From positions 3,287,001 through 3,351,000 of the forward strand of contig NZ_CP092109.1 of assembly GCF_025263685.1 (NCBI RefSeq): a stretch of 64,000 nt of DNA. The letters run 5' to 3'. This document shows, piece after piece, positions 38,989-46,842 of this stretch. Each line of letters opens with the position of its first letter. Within the stretch, counting starts at the first letter, position 1. The translations under genes were made by a program, and so were the position numbers. The notes below the pieces were generated by a model that saw nothing but the letters and a program-made list of their open reading frames with translations, was not told the DNA's origin and searched no databases. This DNA is from Geoalkalibacter halelectricus (GTDB lineage: Bacteria > Desulfobacterota > Desulfuromonadia > Desulfuromonadales > Geoalkalibacteraceae).

Positions 38989-39531
38989 ATGAACAGTTGG
39001 CCGGGCATAAAGTTCTGCATCCTTGCCGCCCTGGTTTTTCTGGCCCTGGCCAGACCCGCCGCAGCCGTCGATGCGCTCAACCTTGGCGGTGAGCCCTTGA
39101 GCGAGGCGGAAATGGCCGAAGCTCAAGGGGGATTCACCCTGCCCAATGGGGATTTTCTTTATTTCTCCATGGATTTCATGCGGGTCAACCTGGTATCGCA
39201 CCAGCAACCCGGCGGCGCCGACATCAACGGGTTCGTCAACTCGTTACGCCAGGAAGCCGTCATCGGCAAGGACGGCAGCATTCAGGTCAATGTTGACATT
39301 CTTCAGGCGGGCCAAGGTGACGGCATCGGCCAAAACGGCGGTACCCCCCAACAAATCAATGCGGTGCTGCTCAACAATTCTTTTACCAACTTTCAGGGCC
39401 TGGCCAACGCCAACCTCATCACCGGCAACCACAACGTCGGCTCGATCATCAATGTCATCAATCTGCGGCTCGGTTTTTTCAGCAAGGAGAATTTCAGCGC
39501 TCCGGATTTGCGCGACTTCTTCATGCACTGA
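38989..39531 (+). CDS. Secreted protein with Gly-Gly processing-like motif, candidate Fap-system partner
   Basis: 180 residues, ATG after GAAAGGGGTGAAA. Signal peptide 1-26 (A-R-P-A-A-A). Residues 35-48 read E-P-L-S-E-A-E-M-A-E-A-Q-G-G, the pattern of double-glycine leader peptides cut by C39 proteases (acidic residues, hydrophobic at -4 and -7 side, G-G). The following chain is beta-rich and Asn-rich; residues 137-152 fit G-L-x3-N-L-x-T-G-x2-N-x-G-S, aligned without gaps to the C-terminal motif of the repeat protein. Possible minor fibre subunit or nucleator (FapB/FapE-like role). No family could be named with certainty. Confidence 0.65.
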   Translation: MNSWPGIKFCILAALVFLALARPAAAVDALNLGGEPLSEAEMAEAQGGFTLPNGDFLYFSMDFMRVNLVSHQQPGGADINGFVNSLRQEAVIGKDGSIQVNVDILQAGQGDGIGQNGGTPQQINAVLLNNSFTNFQGLANANLITGNHNVGSIINVINLRLGFFSKENFSAPDLRDFFMH

Positions 39532-39560
39532 GAGAATCGGGAATCTCATTATGGTCCCAG

Positions 39561-39591
39561 GGTCACGGCAACGAGGGGCCGTGGCCTTTTT
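39561..39591 (+). terminator. Terminator after the 180-residue protein gene
   Basis: 9-bp GC stem (39561-39569 with 39578-39586, one G-T pair) followed by T5. It ends the upstream unit and suggests the barrel gene has its own promoter. Confidence 0.75.
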
Positions 39592-39656
39592 ATCGCCACC
39601 CTGGGGCCTAATAAGAAAAATTGCAAAATGGTCCTGCGCAAGTGCAATCCATCGAC

Positions 39657-39662
39657 TATACT
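39657..39662 (+). promoter_or_regulatory. Possible -10 element before the barrel gene
   Basis: TATACT at 39657, about 70 bases before the ATG at 39735; the -35 region (TGCGCA, 16 bases upstream) is poor. Confidence 0.3.
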
Positions 39663-39734
39663 TGGCCCCGAAGCGGTTCGCTGTCCGGGTCAAACTGCTA
39701 TTTGCTTCTTAATCCGTTAGATCGGGGAGGGCAT

Positions 39735-40721
39735 ATGCGTTTCGTGGTCGGGCTTTTGTTTTTGCTGGTTATATTGCAATCGGCGTTTAATTCTTCTTTT
39801 GCTCTGGCGGAGACAAGCGGCGCGGAGACCAGCCTGATCGCCGATACCGGGGGATCCTGGGCGGGAAAGCGCAGCCTGATCATCGAACCCGGATTTCAAT
39901 ACACGCACAACTCCTCAAACCGCATCGATCTGACCGGCCTCACCCTGCCCGGATTGGTCATCGGGTTGATTCAGGTGGAAAAAGTGCGACGCGACATCCT
40001 CACTCCCTCCGTCTCCCTGCGGTTCGGGGTCAGCGAATTTTTCCAGATCAATCTGAAGGTTCCCTACCTCTACCGTTCGGACAAGTTCACCAACCGCCCC
40101 GGGGAGCCGCAAATTCCCAGTCAGCATAATACGGTCAACGATCATGCGTTGGGTGATATCGAAGGCGGCATCCTGTTCCACCTGCTCAAGGAAACCCCCT
40201 CGCGGCCGCAGGTTATCGCCGGACTCAAAGCCAAATCCCGCACAGGTCGCGATCCCTACGGCCTGGCCAGACAGATGGCGACCCCCGGCACCCAGATCCC
40301 CGCCGAGTTGCCGACGGGCACGGGCCACTGGGCACTGGAACCCTATGTGACGGTACTCAAAGTGGCTGACCCGGCGGTGCTGTTCGCCAACCTCGGCTAT
40401 TTCTATCACATGGAGCGGACTATCGACGGGATCGGCAAAGTCGATCCCAGCGACAGCGTCAACCTGAGCTTCGGCATCGGCTACGCACTCAACGACAAGT
40501 TGGCCCTGAGCACCGCCTTCGAACAGAAGATCTACACGCGCGCCAAAGTCGACGGAAGAAAGCTCGCGGAAACCGATCCGGTGGTCGCCACCCTTCTGCT
40601 GGGAGCCACGTACGCCTTTTCTCCACGCACCGCCATGAACCTAACCTTGGGGGTCGGCCTGACCGAGGATTCCCCGGACATGCAGGTCAGCATCAACTTC
40701 CCGATCCGCTTCAGCTTTTAG
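39735..40721 (+). CDS. Outer-membrane beta-barrel protein (phenol-degradation MetA-like / FapF-like)
   Basis: 328 residues. Signal peptide about 1-26 (F-A-L-A-E). The rest alternates hydrophobic and polar residues typical of beta strands (R-S-L-I-I-E-P-G-F-Q-Y, S-V-S-L-R-F-G-V, L-S-F-G-I-G-Y-A-L) and ends I-R-F-S-F, the C-terminal aromatic signal for barrel insertion. The style fits the family long labelled 'MetA-pathway of phenol degradation', to which I recall FapF has been assigned. No N-terminal coiled coil like that of FapF is seen. With the three genes before it, a pore for exporting fibre subunits is a reasonable reading. Confidence 0.7.
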   Translation: MRFVVGLLFLLVILQSAFNSSFALAETSGAETSLIADTGGSWAGKRSLIIEPGFQYTHNSSNRIDLTGLTLPGLVIGLIQVEKVRRDILTPSVSLRFGVSEFFQINLKVPYLYRSDKFTNRPGEPQIPSQHNTVNDHALGDIEGGILFHLLKETPSRPQVIAGLKAKSRTGRDPYGLARQMATPGTQIPAELPTGTGHWALEPYVTVLKVADPAVLFANLGYFYHMERTIDGIGKVDPSDSVNLSFGIGYALNDKLALSTAFEQKIYTRAKVDGRKLAETDPVVATLLLGATYAFSPRTAMNLTLGVGLTEDSPDMQVSINFPIRFSF

Positions 40722-40808
40722 CCCAACGAAGCGGCCAGGAAAGCCGTCGATTTCGCCTCCCAAAAGCGATGCATTGTGCTACAGTGAAGCTTTGGAGAAA
40801 ACTCATCC

Positions 40809-41402
40809 ATGGCTTCACATCCTGACATCCGCGAAGTTGCCTGCCAGCAGGTTCTGCTGGATGACTCATCGGTATTTTCCGTGCAATGGCTGGTGCTACC
40901 GCGTGATCTGGCCGCCGAGGTGACGCCGGAGTTTCTTCTGGAGCGCTACCTGAGCTATCTGCGGCGCTTTACCGCTTCCCTGGTGCGTCCGCAACGCGAA
41001 ACTGAGCGACTGGGGTTTCGGCTGCTCGGCACGCGTCGCAACCTCATCGAATTCAACGCCCCCGAATTCGTCGCGGACGGCGGCCGCCGCTCGGTGATCC
41101 TGACCATTCGCGGCGGTTTTCTGGTCCAGCCCGATCGCTGCGACCGCGGCCGGCTGGAATTCACCACAGAGGAAACGACCGAGGGACTGCGGGTGAGCCT
41201 GCAACTCTCAGACTATTGTCCGCTGCTGCTGGGCAGTGCCAAACCCTCCTGGGTGCGCCGCCGGCTCTACCGCCTCACTCAAGCCGCCATCCACAAAGTC
41301 GTGACGGTACGCTTCCTGCTTGTTTTGTATCGTGAACTGGCCGGACCCCAAGCTTGCGTCAAGGTTGTGCCGGCGCAGGTGCGCAAAGGGCGTCCAACCT
41401 GA
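40809..41402 (+). CDS. Protein of unknown family
   Basis: 197 residues, start ATG at 40809 with GGAGAA upstream. No signal peptide. Mixed alpha/beta composition with basic C-terminus; recognisable stretches are V-I-L-T-I-R-G-G-F-L-V-Q-P in the middle and R-R-L-Y-R-L-T-Q-A-A-I-H-K-V-V-T near the end. I do not recognise the family. It sits between the barrel gene and a metallophosphatase on the same strand, 35 bases before the latter. Confidence 0.75.
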   Translation: MASHPDIREVACQQVLLDDSSVFSVQWLVLPRDLAAEVTPEFLLERYLSYLRRFTASLVRPQRETERLGFRLLGTRRNLIEFNAPEFVADGGRRSVILTIRGGFLVQPDRCDRGRLEFTTEETTEGLRVSLQLSDYCPLLLGSAKPSWVRRRLYRLTQAAIHKVVTVRFLLVLYRELAGPQACVKVVPAQVRKGRPT

Positions 41403-41437
41403 GTCGGCGAGCTGTTGAGACTTTTGAGCGAACATAA

Positions 41438-42124
41438 ATGACGATGAAATTGAATAACTTGAGCGGCCGCCTGCTGGCCGTGGGCGATGTGCATGGCTGC
41501 CTCAGGCCCCTGGAGACACTGATGGACCAGGTGGCGCCGGGGCCGCGAGACCAGGTGGTATTTCTCGGCGACTACATCGACCGGGGACCGGACTCGGCAG
41601 GGGTGGTGGACTATCTGTGCGATTTCGGAAGACGTTTTCCGGCCACCGTGTTTCTCAAGGGCAACCACGAGGCCATGTTTCTCGACTTTCTCGCCGGACG
41701 CGATCGGTACAGCTTCCTCGCCAACGGCGGGCAGGCGACCCTGGACAGCTACGAGCAGCGTGGCCTGGAGATCATACCCGCCGAACACCTGCGCTTTTTC
41801 AACAACCTGCGCCTCTATTACGAAATACCCGACTTTATCTTCGTTCACGCCGGACTGCTGCCCGGCCTGCCACCGAACCGGCAATCCGAGGAGGATCTGC
41901 TGTGGATTCGCAACCAGTTCCTCAGCAGCGGCTACTCCTGGAACAAAACGGTGGTTTTCGGGCACACCCCGCAGGACAATGGTCCCCTGGTGCAACCGGG
42001 CCGCCTGGGTCTGGACACGGGCGCCGTCTACGGCCGCACCCTGACCTGCTGCGAGGTACGCACCCATCGCTTCTGGTCGGTGCCGGCGGGCGAGCCCAAA
42101 CGCAAGCGATTTTTTCTTTTTTGA
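41438..42124 (+). CDS. Serine/threonine-type metallophosphatase (PrpA/lambda-phosphatase-like)
   Basis: 228 residues. The metallophosphoesterase motifs G-D-V-H-G (16-20), G-D-Y-I-D-R-G-P-D-S (44-53) and G-N-H-E are intact, with a later H-A-G and G-H-T-P. These coordinate a two-metal site. Proteins of this form are protein phosphatases or Ap4A hydrolases; the substrate cannot be told. Ends F-F-L-F-stop before the palindromic repeat at 42207. Confidence 0.92.
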   Translation: MTMKLNNLSGRLLAVGDVHGCLRPLETLMDQVAPGPRDQVVFLGDYIDRGPDSAGVVDYLCDFGRRFPATVFLKGNHEAMFLDFLAGRDRYSFLANGGQATLDSYEQRGLEIIPAEHLRFFNNLRLYYEIPDFIFVHAGLLPGLPPNRQSEEDLLWIRNQFLSSGYSWNKTVVFGHTPQDNGPLVQPGRLGLDTGAVYGRTLTCCEVRTHRFWSVPAGEPKRKRFFLF

Positions 42125-42206
42125 AAACTAATTCGCCGGACGTGGGGTTGCGCCCCCAGGCGGTACAACTACTTCGCCAATCCGCGTTCCAGTTTTTCTC
42201 GCCCCG

Positions 42207-42375
42207 CTAGGAGGCTGTCGGACTATCCATGAGCCGGCTGCAAATCCGGCTGTTTGGCCCGGATTCCGGCTCCTTTTCGGCACCTAGCTACGGCTATGCA
42301 CTCTCAAAGGAGCCAAAATCCGGGCTGAAACATCCAAATTTTCGCTTCGGCCCGGATAGTCCGACAGACTCCTAG
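42207..42375. repeat. MITE-like palindromic element
   Basis: 169 bases bounded by near-perfect 21-base inverted ends (42208-42228 and 42354-42374, one mismatch) each including CTAG. Internal arms near 42260-42282 and 42307-42331 also pair (CCCGGATT...GGCTCCTTT), so the whole element can fold into a long hairpin. No coding capacity. Its right CTAG supplies the stop codon of the minus-strand U32 gene. CTAG could be a target duplication or part of the terminal repeat. Confidence 0.75.
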
Positions 42376-43577
42376 AAGACCGGCCTGCGCAGCAGATCGC
42401 CCGGCTGGGTGCCCGGCGGCAGGGCGAGGCGCACCAGGCTGTTGGGTTGACCGGCAGCCAGGGGATCTCCATTCAGAGAGCGAATCGCGCCGACTTGAAA
42501 TCCTTGAGTGCGCATGCCCGGTCCGATGATTTCAAGGTTTTCACCCGGCAAGAAGCGGTTGCGCCCCTGCACCGCCAACGCGCCCTGCTCCTCACGCACC
42601 ACGCCCACGAAATCACAGGCTCTGATATAGGTGGAATCGGCGGCGTGGACACCCGCCTCCTGGCCGCCGAGCAGAAATCCGGTACCGTAGGGACGGTGAC
42701 TGACCTTGTCCAATTCCGCGCGCCAGGCCAGATCCAAACGATAGCCCGCGGGATCGGCGCCATAGGCGTCGAGGGCCGCGCGATAGATGCGCGTCACCGC
42801 CGCCAGGTAATAGATGCTTTTCATGCGCCCTTCGATTTTAAGACTGTCGACTCCGGCCGTCACCAGCGCCGGCAGGTGTTCGAGCAGGCACAGGTCGCGG
42901 CTGTTGAACAGGTAGGTGCCGCGTTCGTCCTCTTCAACCGGGAAATATTCACCCGGCCGGGTTTCCTCCACCAGGGCGTAGCGCCAGCGGCAGGGATGAG
43001 CGCAGAGGCCGCGGTTGGCCTCGCGCCCGGTCAGGGCCGCAGAAAGCAGGCAGCGCCCCGACCAGGCCACGCACATGGCGCCGTGCACGAACACCTCCAA
43101 CTCGCACCTGGTCTGAGCGCGAATCAGAGCTATCTCGTCCAGGGACAGCTCCCGCGCCAGGTTGACCCGGGCAACCCCAAAACCGGCCCAGAAATTGGCG
43201 CCCTGGGCGCTGGTGGTATTGGCCTGGGTGGACAAATGCAGCACGCGATGGGGATCGACCCGCCGCACAGCGGCAATGACGCCGGGATCGGCGACGATGT
43301 AGGCATCAAGATCCAGGGGCCGCAACTCCTCGACAAACGCCTCGAAATCGGGATACTCCGCCGGCCGCAGCCAGGCGTTGAGGGTCAGGTAGAGTTTTTT
43401 GCCGCGCCTGCGGCACAGGTCGCGCGCAGTGGCCAAATCCTCCAGGGTGAAGTTGCCCGCCAGGGCGCGCAGACCGAAGCGCGCGGCGCCGAGATAAACC
43501 GCATCAGCGCCGAAACGCAATGCGGTTTGTAGTTTTTCCAGATCGCCGGCCGGGGCCAGCAGTTCGGGTTGGTGCAT
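42372..43577 (-). CDS. U32-family protein (TrhP/YegQ-like tRNA hydroxylation factor)
   Basis: 401 residues. Starts M-H-Q-P-E-L-L-A-P-A-G-D-L-E-K-L and has G-A-D-A-V-Y-L-G, the U32 signature E-V-F-V-H-G-A-M-C-V-A-W-S-G-R-C and later G-L-C-A-H-P-C-R-W: four Cys likely binding an Fe-S cluster. U32 members TrhP and RlhA hydroxylate tRNA U34 or 23S C2501 with prephenate-derived chemistry; TrhP (ho5U34) fits the length best. The old name is collagenase-like peptidase. The C-terminal beta-barrel domain is included. Divergent from cpoB. Confidence 0.85.
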   Translation of the reverse strand: MHQPELLAPAGDLEKLQTALRFGADAVYLGAARFGLRALAGNFTLEDLATARDLCRRRGKKLYLTLNAWLRPAEYPDFEAFVEELRPLDLDAYIVADPGVIAAVRRVDPHRVLHLSTQANTTSAQGANFWAGFGVARVNLARELSLDEIALIRAQTRCELEVFVHGAMCVAWSGRCLLSAALTGREANRGLCAHPCRWRYALVEETRPGEYFPVEEDERGTYLFNSRDLCLLEHLPALVTAGVDSLKIEGRMKSIYYLAAVTRIYRAALDAYGADPAGYRLDLAWRAELDKVSHRPYGTGFLLGGQEAGVHAADSTYIRACDFVGVVREEQGALAVQGRNRFLPGENLEIIGPGMRTQGFQVGAIRSLNGDPLAAGQPNSLVRLALPPGTQPGDLLRRPVF

Positions 43578-43696
43578 GTCTGTCTTCTCCGTTCACGAAA
43601 TATGCGGCATCATAGCAGAATTTCGCCGCGCCTGGCGAGCCTTGGGTGGGGCTGTGCCCCCGACCGTCCAGGAACGCCCGCAAGCCAACTCGCGAC

Positions 43697-43723
43697 TTGA
43701 CAAGGGCGCAGAAAGCCTATAAT
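43697..43723 (+). promoter_or_regulatory. Promoter for cpoB-lysM genes
   Basis: TTGACA at 43697 and TATAAT at 43718 with a short 15-base spacer; TAATTT at 43720 gives a 17-base spacer. About 60 bases before the cpoB start. Confidence 0.55.
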
Positions 43724-43784
43724 TTTTAGAGAAATTTTCATTTTAAAAAACTCTTACTAATGCTTTTTCCCAGGGAGCGATTCC

Positions 43785-44471
43785 GTGCCGAAAACATTTC
43801 CGACCGGCCTTGCCCTGATCCTGGCGGCCGCCCTGAGCGGCTGCGCGATGCCCGGCCCGCAATCGCCCGCCGCCATCTCCGCCCAGGATATTTCGCGACT
43901 GGAGCAACGCCAGCAACTCCTTGACGCCGAACTCTCCAGCCTGCGCGGCGAATTTGCGGAACTTCAGGCCCAGATGCGCAGCCAGCAGGCACAACTGCAG
44001 GCCCTGGGGGGCAGACCGGGAACAGAAATCGACACCCGCGCCGGTCAAATCACCGCACACGTGCAGCCCATCGCCCCTCCGACACCTCCCAGAGCTGTCG
44101 CTCCCGCCCCCTCTTCGGCCACCGACACGTACCTGCGGGCTTTTTCCGATTACGCCTCAGGCCGCTATTCTCAGGCGATTGCGGGCTTTGAGCGCTTCCT
44201 GGAATCTTTTCCCGACAATGAATATGCGGCCAACGCGCAATTTTGGATCGGAGAATGCTATTACGCTCAGCAAGATTACGAACAAGCGGCGGCCGAATTC
44301 CTGAAGATGGCTGAACGCCATGCGCAATCGGGGCGCACACCCGACGCCTTGTTCCAGGCGGCGTCGGCCTACCAGAAACTCGGGCGTGAAGGCCAGGCGC
44401 GTCAGATCATCGACCTGCTGCGCCAGCGCTACCCGCAAAGCGCCGCCGCGCAGAGAAATCTCGAACTCTGA
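43785..44471 (+). CDS. cpoB: Tol-Pal associated protein CpoB (YbgF), lipoprotein form
   Basis: 228 residues, GTG start after CAGGGAG. Signal with lipobox L-S-G-C at about residue 20, an N-terminal coiled coil (about 36-73, Q-D-I-S-R-L-E-Q-R-Q-Q), a Pro/Ala linker and three TPR repeats (about 107-222: A-F-S-D-Y-A-S-G-R-Y-S-Q-A-I). CpoB coordinates outer-membrane constriction with peptidoglycan synthesis. tol-pal genes are not in the window, so the name rests on the domain layout. lysM gene follows after 25 bases. Confidence 0.82.
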   Translation: MPKTFPTGLALILAAALSGCAMPGPQSPAAISAQDISRLEQRQQLLDAELSSLRGEFAELQAQMRSQQAQLQALGGRPGTEIDTRAGQITAHVQPIAPPTPPRAVAPAPSSATDTYLRAFSDYASGRYSQAIAGFERFLESFPDNEYAANAQFWIGECYYAQQDYEQAAAEFLKMAERHAQSGRTPDALFQAASAYQKLGREGQARQIIDLLRQRYPQSAAAQRNLEL

Positions 44472-44496
44472 ACCTCCACACCGCGAAGAGGACAAT

Positions 44497-45492
44497 ATGG
44501 CTCTGAGAAAAGCCCTGATTCTGGCCGTTTTGCTGCTGACCACCGGCCTGGCGACGGCGGCGGAAGAATCGCGCATCTATGTGATCCAAAAAGGCGATAC
44601 CCTGTGGGGGATTTCCGAGCGCTTCATCAAGGATCCCTTCTACTGGCCGAACCTTTGGGCGACCAACCCGGATATTCGCAATCCGCACTTCATTTACCCC
44701 GGGCAAAGGCTGCGCATTTTCCCCGATCGCATTGAATTCATCACGGACGAGGAACAACCCGTACCGGTCACCCCTCCCACCGTGGAGGAGCCCCCTGTCC
44801 CGAGCGACAGCATCGCCATCAGGGCTTTTGGCGGTCAGGGCTTTGTCGACTCCTTAGTCAGCAACGTCGGCACCCTGGTCGATGCCACCGACAACCGCAT
44901 CATGATGGGCTCCGGTGATCGCGTCTTCGTCGAACTTACCGATCCCGGCCGCGTCGCTCCGGGCGACCGCTTCACCCTGTTTCACCTCGGTGACCGGGTC
45001 CGTCACCCCCACACCAACGAATCCCTGGGCTATCTGGTCACCGATCTGGGCACCATCCAGATCACCGACATCCATCCCCAGGTCGCCTCCGCCGAGATTA
45101 TCGAGGCGCAGCGCGAAATTCTGCGTGGGGCCAAACTGCGTCCCTACCAGGCCCCGAATCGCGAGATCGAACTCAAGGAGGCGGTGGCACCGCTGGCCGG
45201 CACCATCATCGGCAGCGACGATCGCAACCTGGCCCTGGGACAAAACATGGTCGCCTATATCGACCTCGGCGCCGACGACGGCCTGCAACCCGGCAACCTG
45301 ATGATCATCTCGCGGCCGCGCAAGGCCACCGAAATCGCCCAACAAATGCGCACCGGCCCCCTGGAACTGCCCGAGATCGTTCTCGGCGCCGGTGTGGTGC
45401 TGGAAACCCGGGGGCGCACCGCCTCGCTGCTCATCGTCAAAAGCGTCGACGCCATCAATCGGGGCGACCGGGTCCATGCGCAAATGCGCTGA
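44497..45492 (+). CDS. Secreted LysM-domain protein
   Basis: 331 residues. Signal peptide 1-21 (A-T-A-A). LysM peptidoglycan-binding domain at about residues 27-75 (Y-V-I-Q-K-G-D-T-L-W-G-I-S, Y-P-G-Q-R-L). The remaining 230 residues are a beta-rich region with repeated G-D-R-V/F and L-V-T-D-L-G elements, resembling the C-terminal part of other LysM proteins of Geobacter relatives; no catalytic motif seen. Cotranscribed with cpoB, ended by a terminator. Confidence 0.85.
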   Translation: MALRKALILAVLLLTTGLATAAEESRIYVIQKGDTLWGISERFIKDPFYWPNLWATNPDIRNPHFIYPGQRLRIFPDRIEFITDEEQPVPVTPPTVEEPPVPSDSIAIRAFGGQGFVDSLVSNVGTLVDATDNRIMMGSGDRVFVELTDPGRVAPGDRFTLFHLGDRVRHPHTNESLGYLVTDLGTIQITDIHPQVASAEIIEAQREILRGAKLRPYQAPNREIELKEAVAPLAGTIIGSDDRNLALGQNMVAYIDLGADDGLQPGNLMIISRPRKATEIAQQMRTGPLELPEIVLGAGVVLETRGRTASLLIVKSVDAINRGDRVHAQMR

Positions 45493-45547
45493 CCCCACCC
45501 TGCATGGGGTCGCAGCCCCCATGCCGAACGGCTTGGGATTGCGAAGC

Positions 45548-45580
45548 AAAAAAAGACGGCTGACCATGGCCGTCTTTTTT
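45548..45580 (+). terminator. Terminator after the LysM gene
   Basis: 12-bp stem (45549-45560 with 45569-45580) with A7 on the left arm and T6 on the right, loop TGACCATG. Confidence 0.85.
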
Positions 45581-45622
45581 CATGGGCCGCCCACCAGCTT
45601 TTCCTAGGGATTGAATATTCGG

Positions 45623-46606
45623 ATGACCGTTTCTGAACACCCTTTTGAGCGCCTGACCCCCGACTTCGTCATGGACGCCGTCGAGAGCCGCGGATTTCGT
45701 TGCGATTGCCGCACCCTGGCCCTGAACAGCTACGAAAACCGCGTGTATCAGGTCGGTATCGAGGAGGGCGAACCCCTCATCGCCAAATTCTATCGACCCG
45801 GACGCTGGAGCGATGCGCAAATCCTGGAGGAGCACGCCTTCGCCCTGGAGTTGTGCGACCACGAACTGCCCGTGGTCGCGCCCCTGATCGACCACACCGG
45901 CACCACCCTGCTGCATTTCGGCGATTTTCGCTTTGCCCTCTATCCGCGCCGCGGTGGGCATGCGCCCGAATTCGATCATGGCGACAACCTGCTGATCATG
46001 GGCCGCCTGCTCGGCCGCCTGCACCGCATCGGCGCCACGCGCCCGTTTTCCCACCGTCCGCGCCTCGACCTCGACACCTTCGGGCGTGAAAGCGTCAGCT
46101 TCATCCGCGAAAATTTCATTCCGGCCGAATATCATGACAACTACGTGGCCCTCACCACCGAGCTGCTGCACATCCTCGATGAGCTTATCAATGCCGTGGC
46201 GCCCCGGTATATCCGCACCCACGGCGACTGCCACGCCGGCAACATTCTGTGGCGCGAGGACGCCCCCCATCTGGTGGATCTCGACGATGCGCGCATGGCT
46301 CCGGCGATTCAGGATCTGTGGATGATGCTCTCCGGAAAGCGCCGCCGGCAAAGCCTGCAGTTATCCGAGATTCTCGAGGGCTACAGCGAATTCCTTGATT
46401 TCTCGGTCGGGGAGCTGCGCCTGATCGAGGTTCTGCGCAGCCTGCGGATTCTTCATTACAGCGCCTGGCTAGGGCGGCGCTGGAGCGATCCGGCCTTTCC
46501 GCATCACTTTTCCTGGTTCAATACCCCGCGCTACTGGAGTGAACATATTCTCGAACTGCGTGAACAGATCGCCGCCCTTCAGGAACCGCCCCTGCAGCTA
46601 CCGTGA
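45623..46606 (+). CDS. srkA: Stress response kinase A (SrkA/YihE)
   Basis: 327 residues, aminoglycoside-phosphotransferase-like fold. N-lobe S-Y-E-N-R-V-Y-Q-V and I-A-K-F-Y-R-P (Lys for ATP); catalytic loop T-H-G-D-C-H-A-G-N-I-L-W; metal motif L-V-D-L-D-D-A. SrkA is a Ser/Thr protein kinase that protects against stress-induced death in E. coli. ATG 45623 chosen over the TTG 12 bases earlier. Single gene unit. Confidence 0.9.
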   Translation: MTVSEHPFERLTPDFVMDAVESRGFRCDCRTLALNSYENRVYQVGIEEGEPLIAKFYRPGRWSDAQILEEHAFALELCDHELPVVAPLIDHTGTTLLHFGDFRFALYPRRGGHAPEFDHGDNLLIMGRLLGRLHRIGATRPFSHRPRLDLDTFGRESVSFIRENFIPAEYHDNYVALTTELLHILDELINAVAPRYIRTHGDCHAGNILWREDAPHLVDLDDARMAPAIQDLWMMLSGKRRRQSLQLSEILEGYSEFLDFSVGELRLIEVLRSLRILHYSAWLGRRWSDPAFPHHFSWFNTPRYWSEHILELREQIAALQEPPLQLP

Positions 46607-46677
46607 AAAATCTTTGTCTCCTGGACTTTTATTGCATTTTCCCCCTTGCCTTTGCACCAGGGGTCATGATAGGGTTT

Positions 46678-46776
46678 CGACACTAAGCAAGTTTGTGTCG
46701 GCTTTCCTGTCAAACCCTGTACCTACAGGTCGTAAAAGGGTAAAACACACAAACCATGGTGGTTGTGTGTTTTTTT
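46678..46776 (+). ncRNA. Structured leader or small RNA before the cold-shock gene
   Basis: Three stems in series: CGACAC/GTGTCG (46678-46700), CCTGT/ACAGG (46716-46729) and a 12-13 bp stem at about 46742-46773 running into T7, which is a regular intrinsic terminator. It ends 67 bases before the cold-shock start codon. It could be an attenuating 5' leader of that gene, an independent RNA of about 100 bases, or the 3' end of the srkA message. No Rfam family recognised. Confidence 0.5.
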
Positions 46777-46842
46777 GCTTTTTTGGGGCAGCAAAGCCGG
46801 GGCAACGCAATTTTTCCATCGGAACAAAAGGAGCAACAGAAA

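Noticed and set aside
42372-43577. U32 gene as a secreted collagenase
   Set aside because: No signal peptide; current knowledge places U32 proteins of this form in RNA hydroxylation rather than proteolysis.
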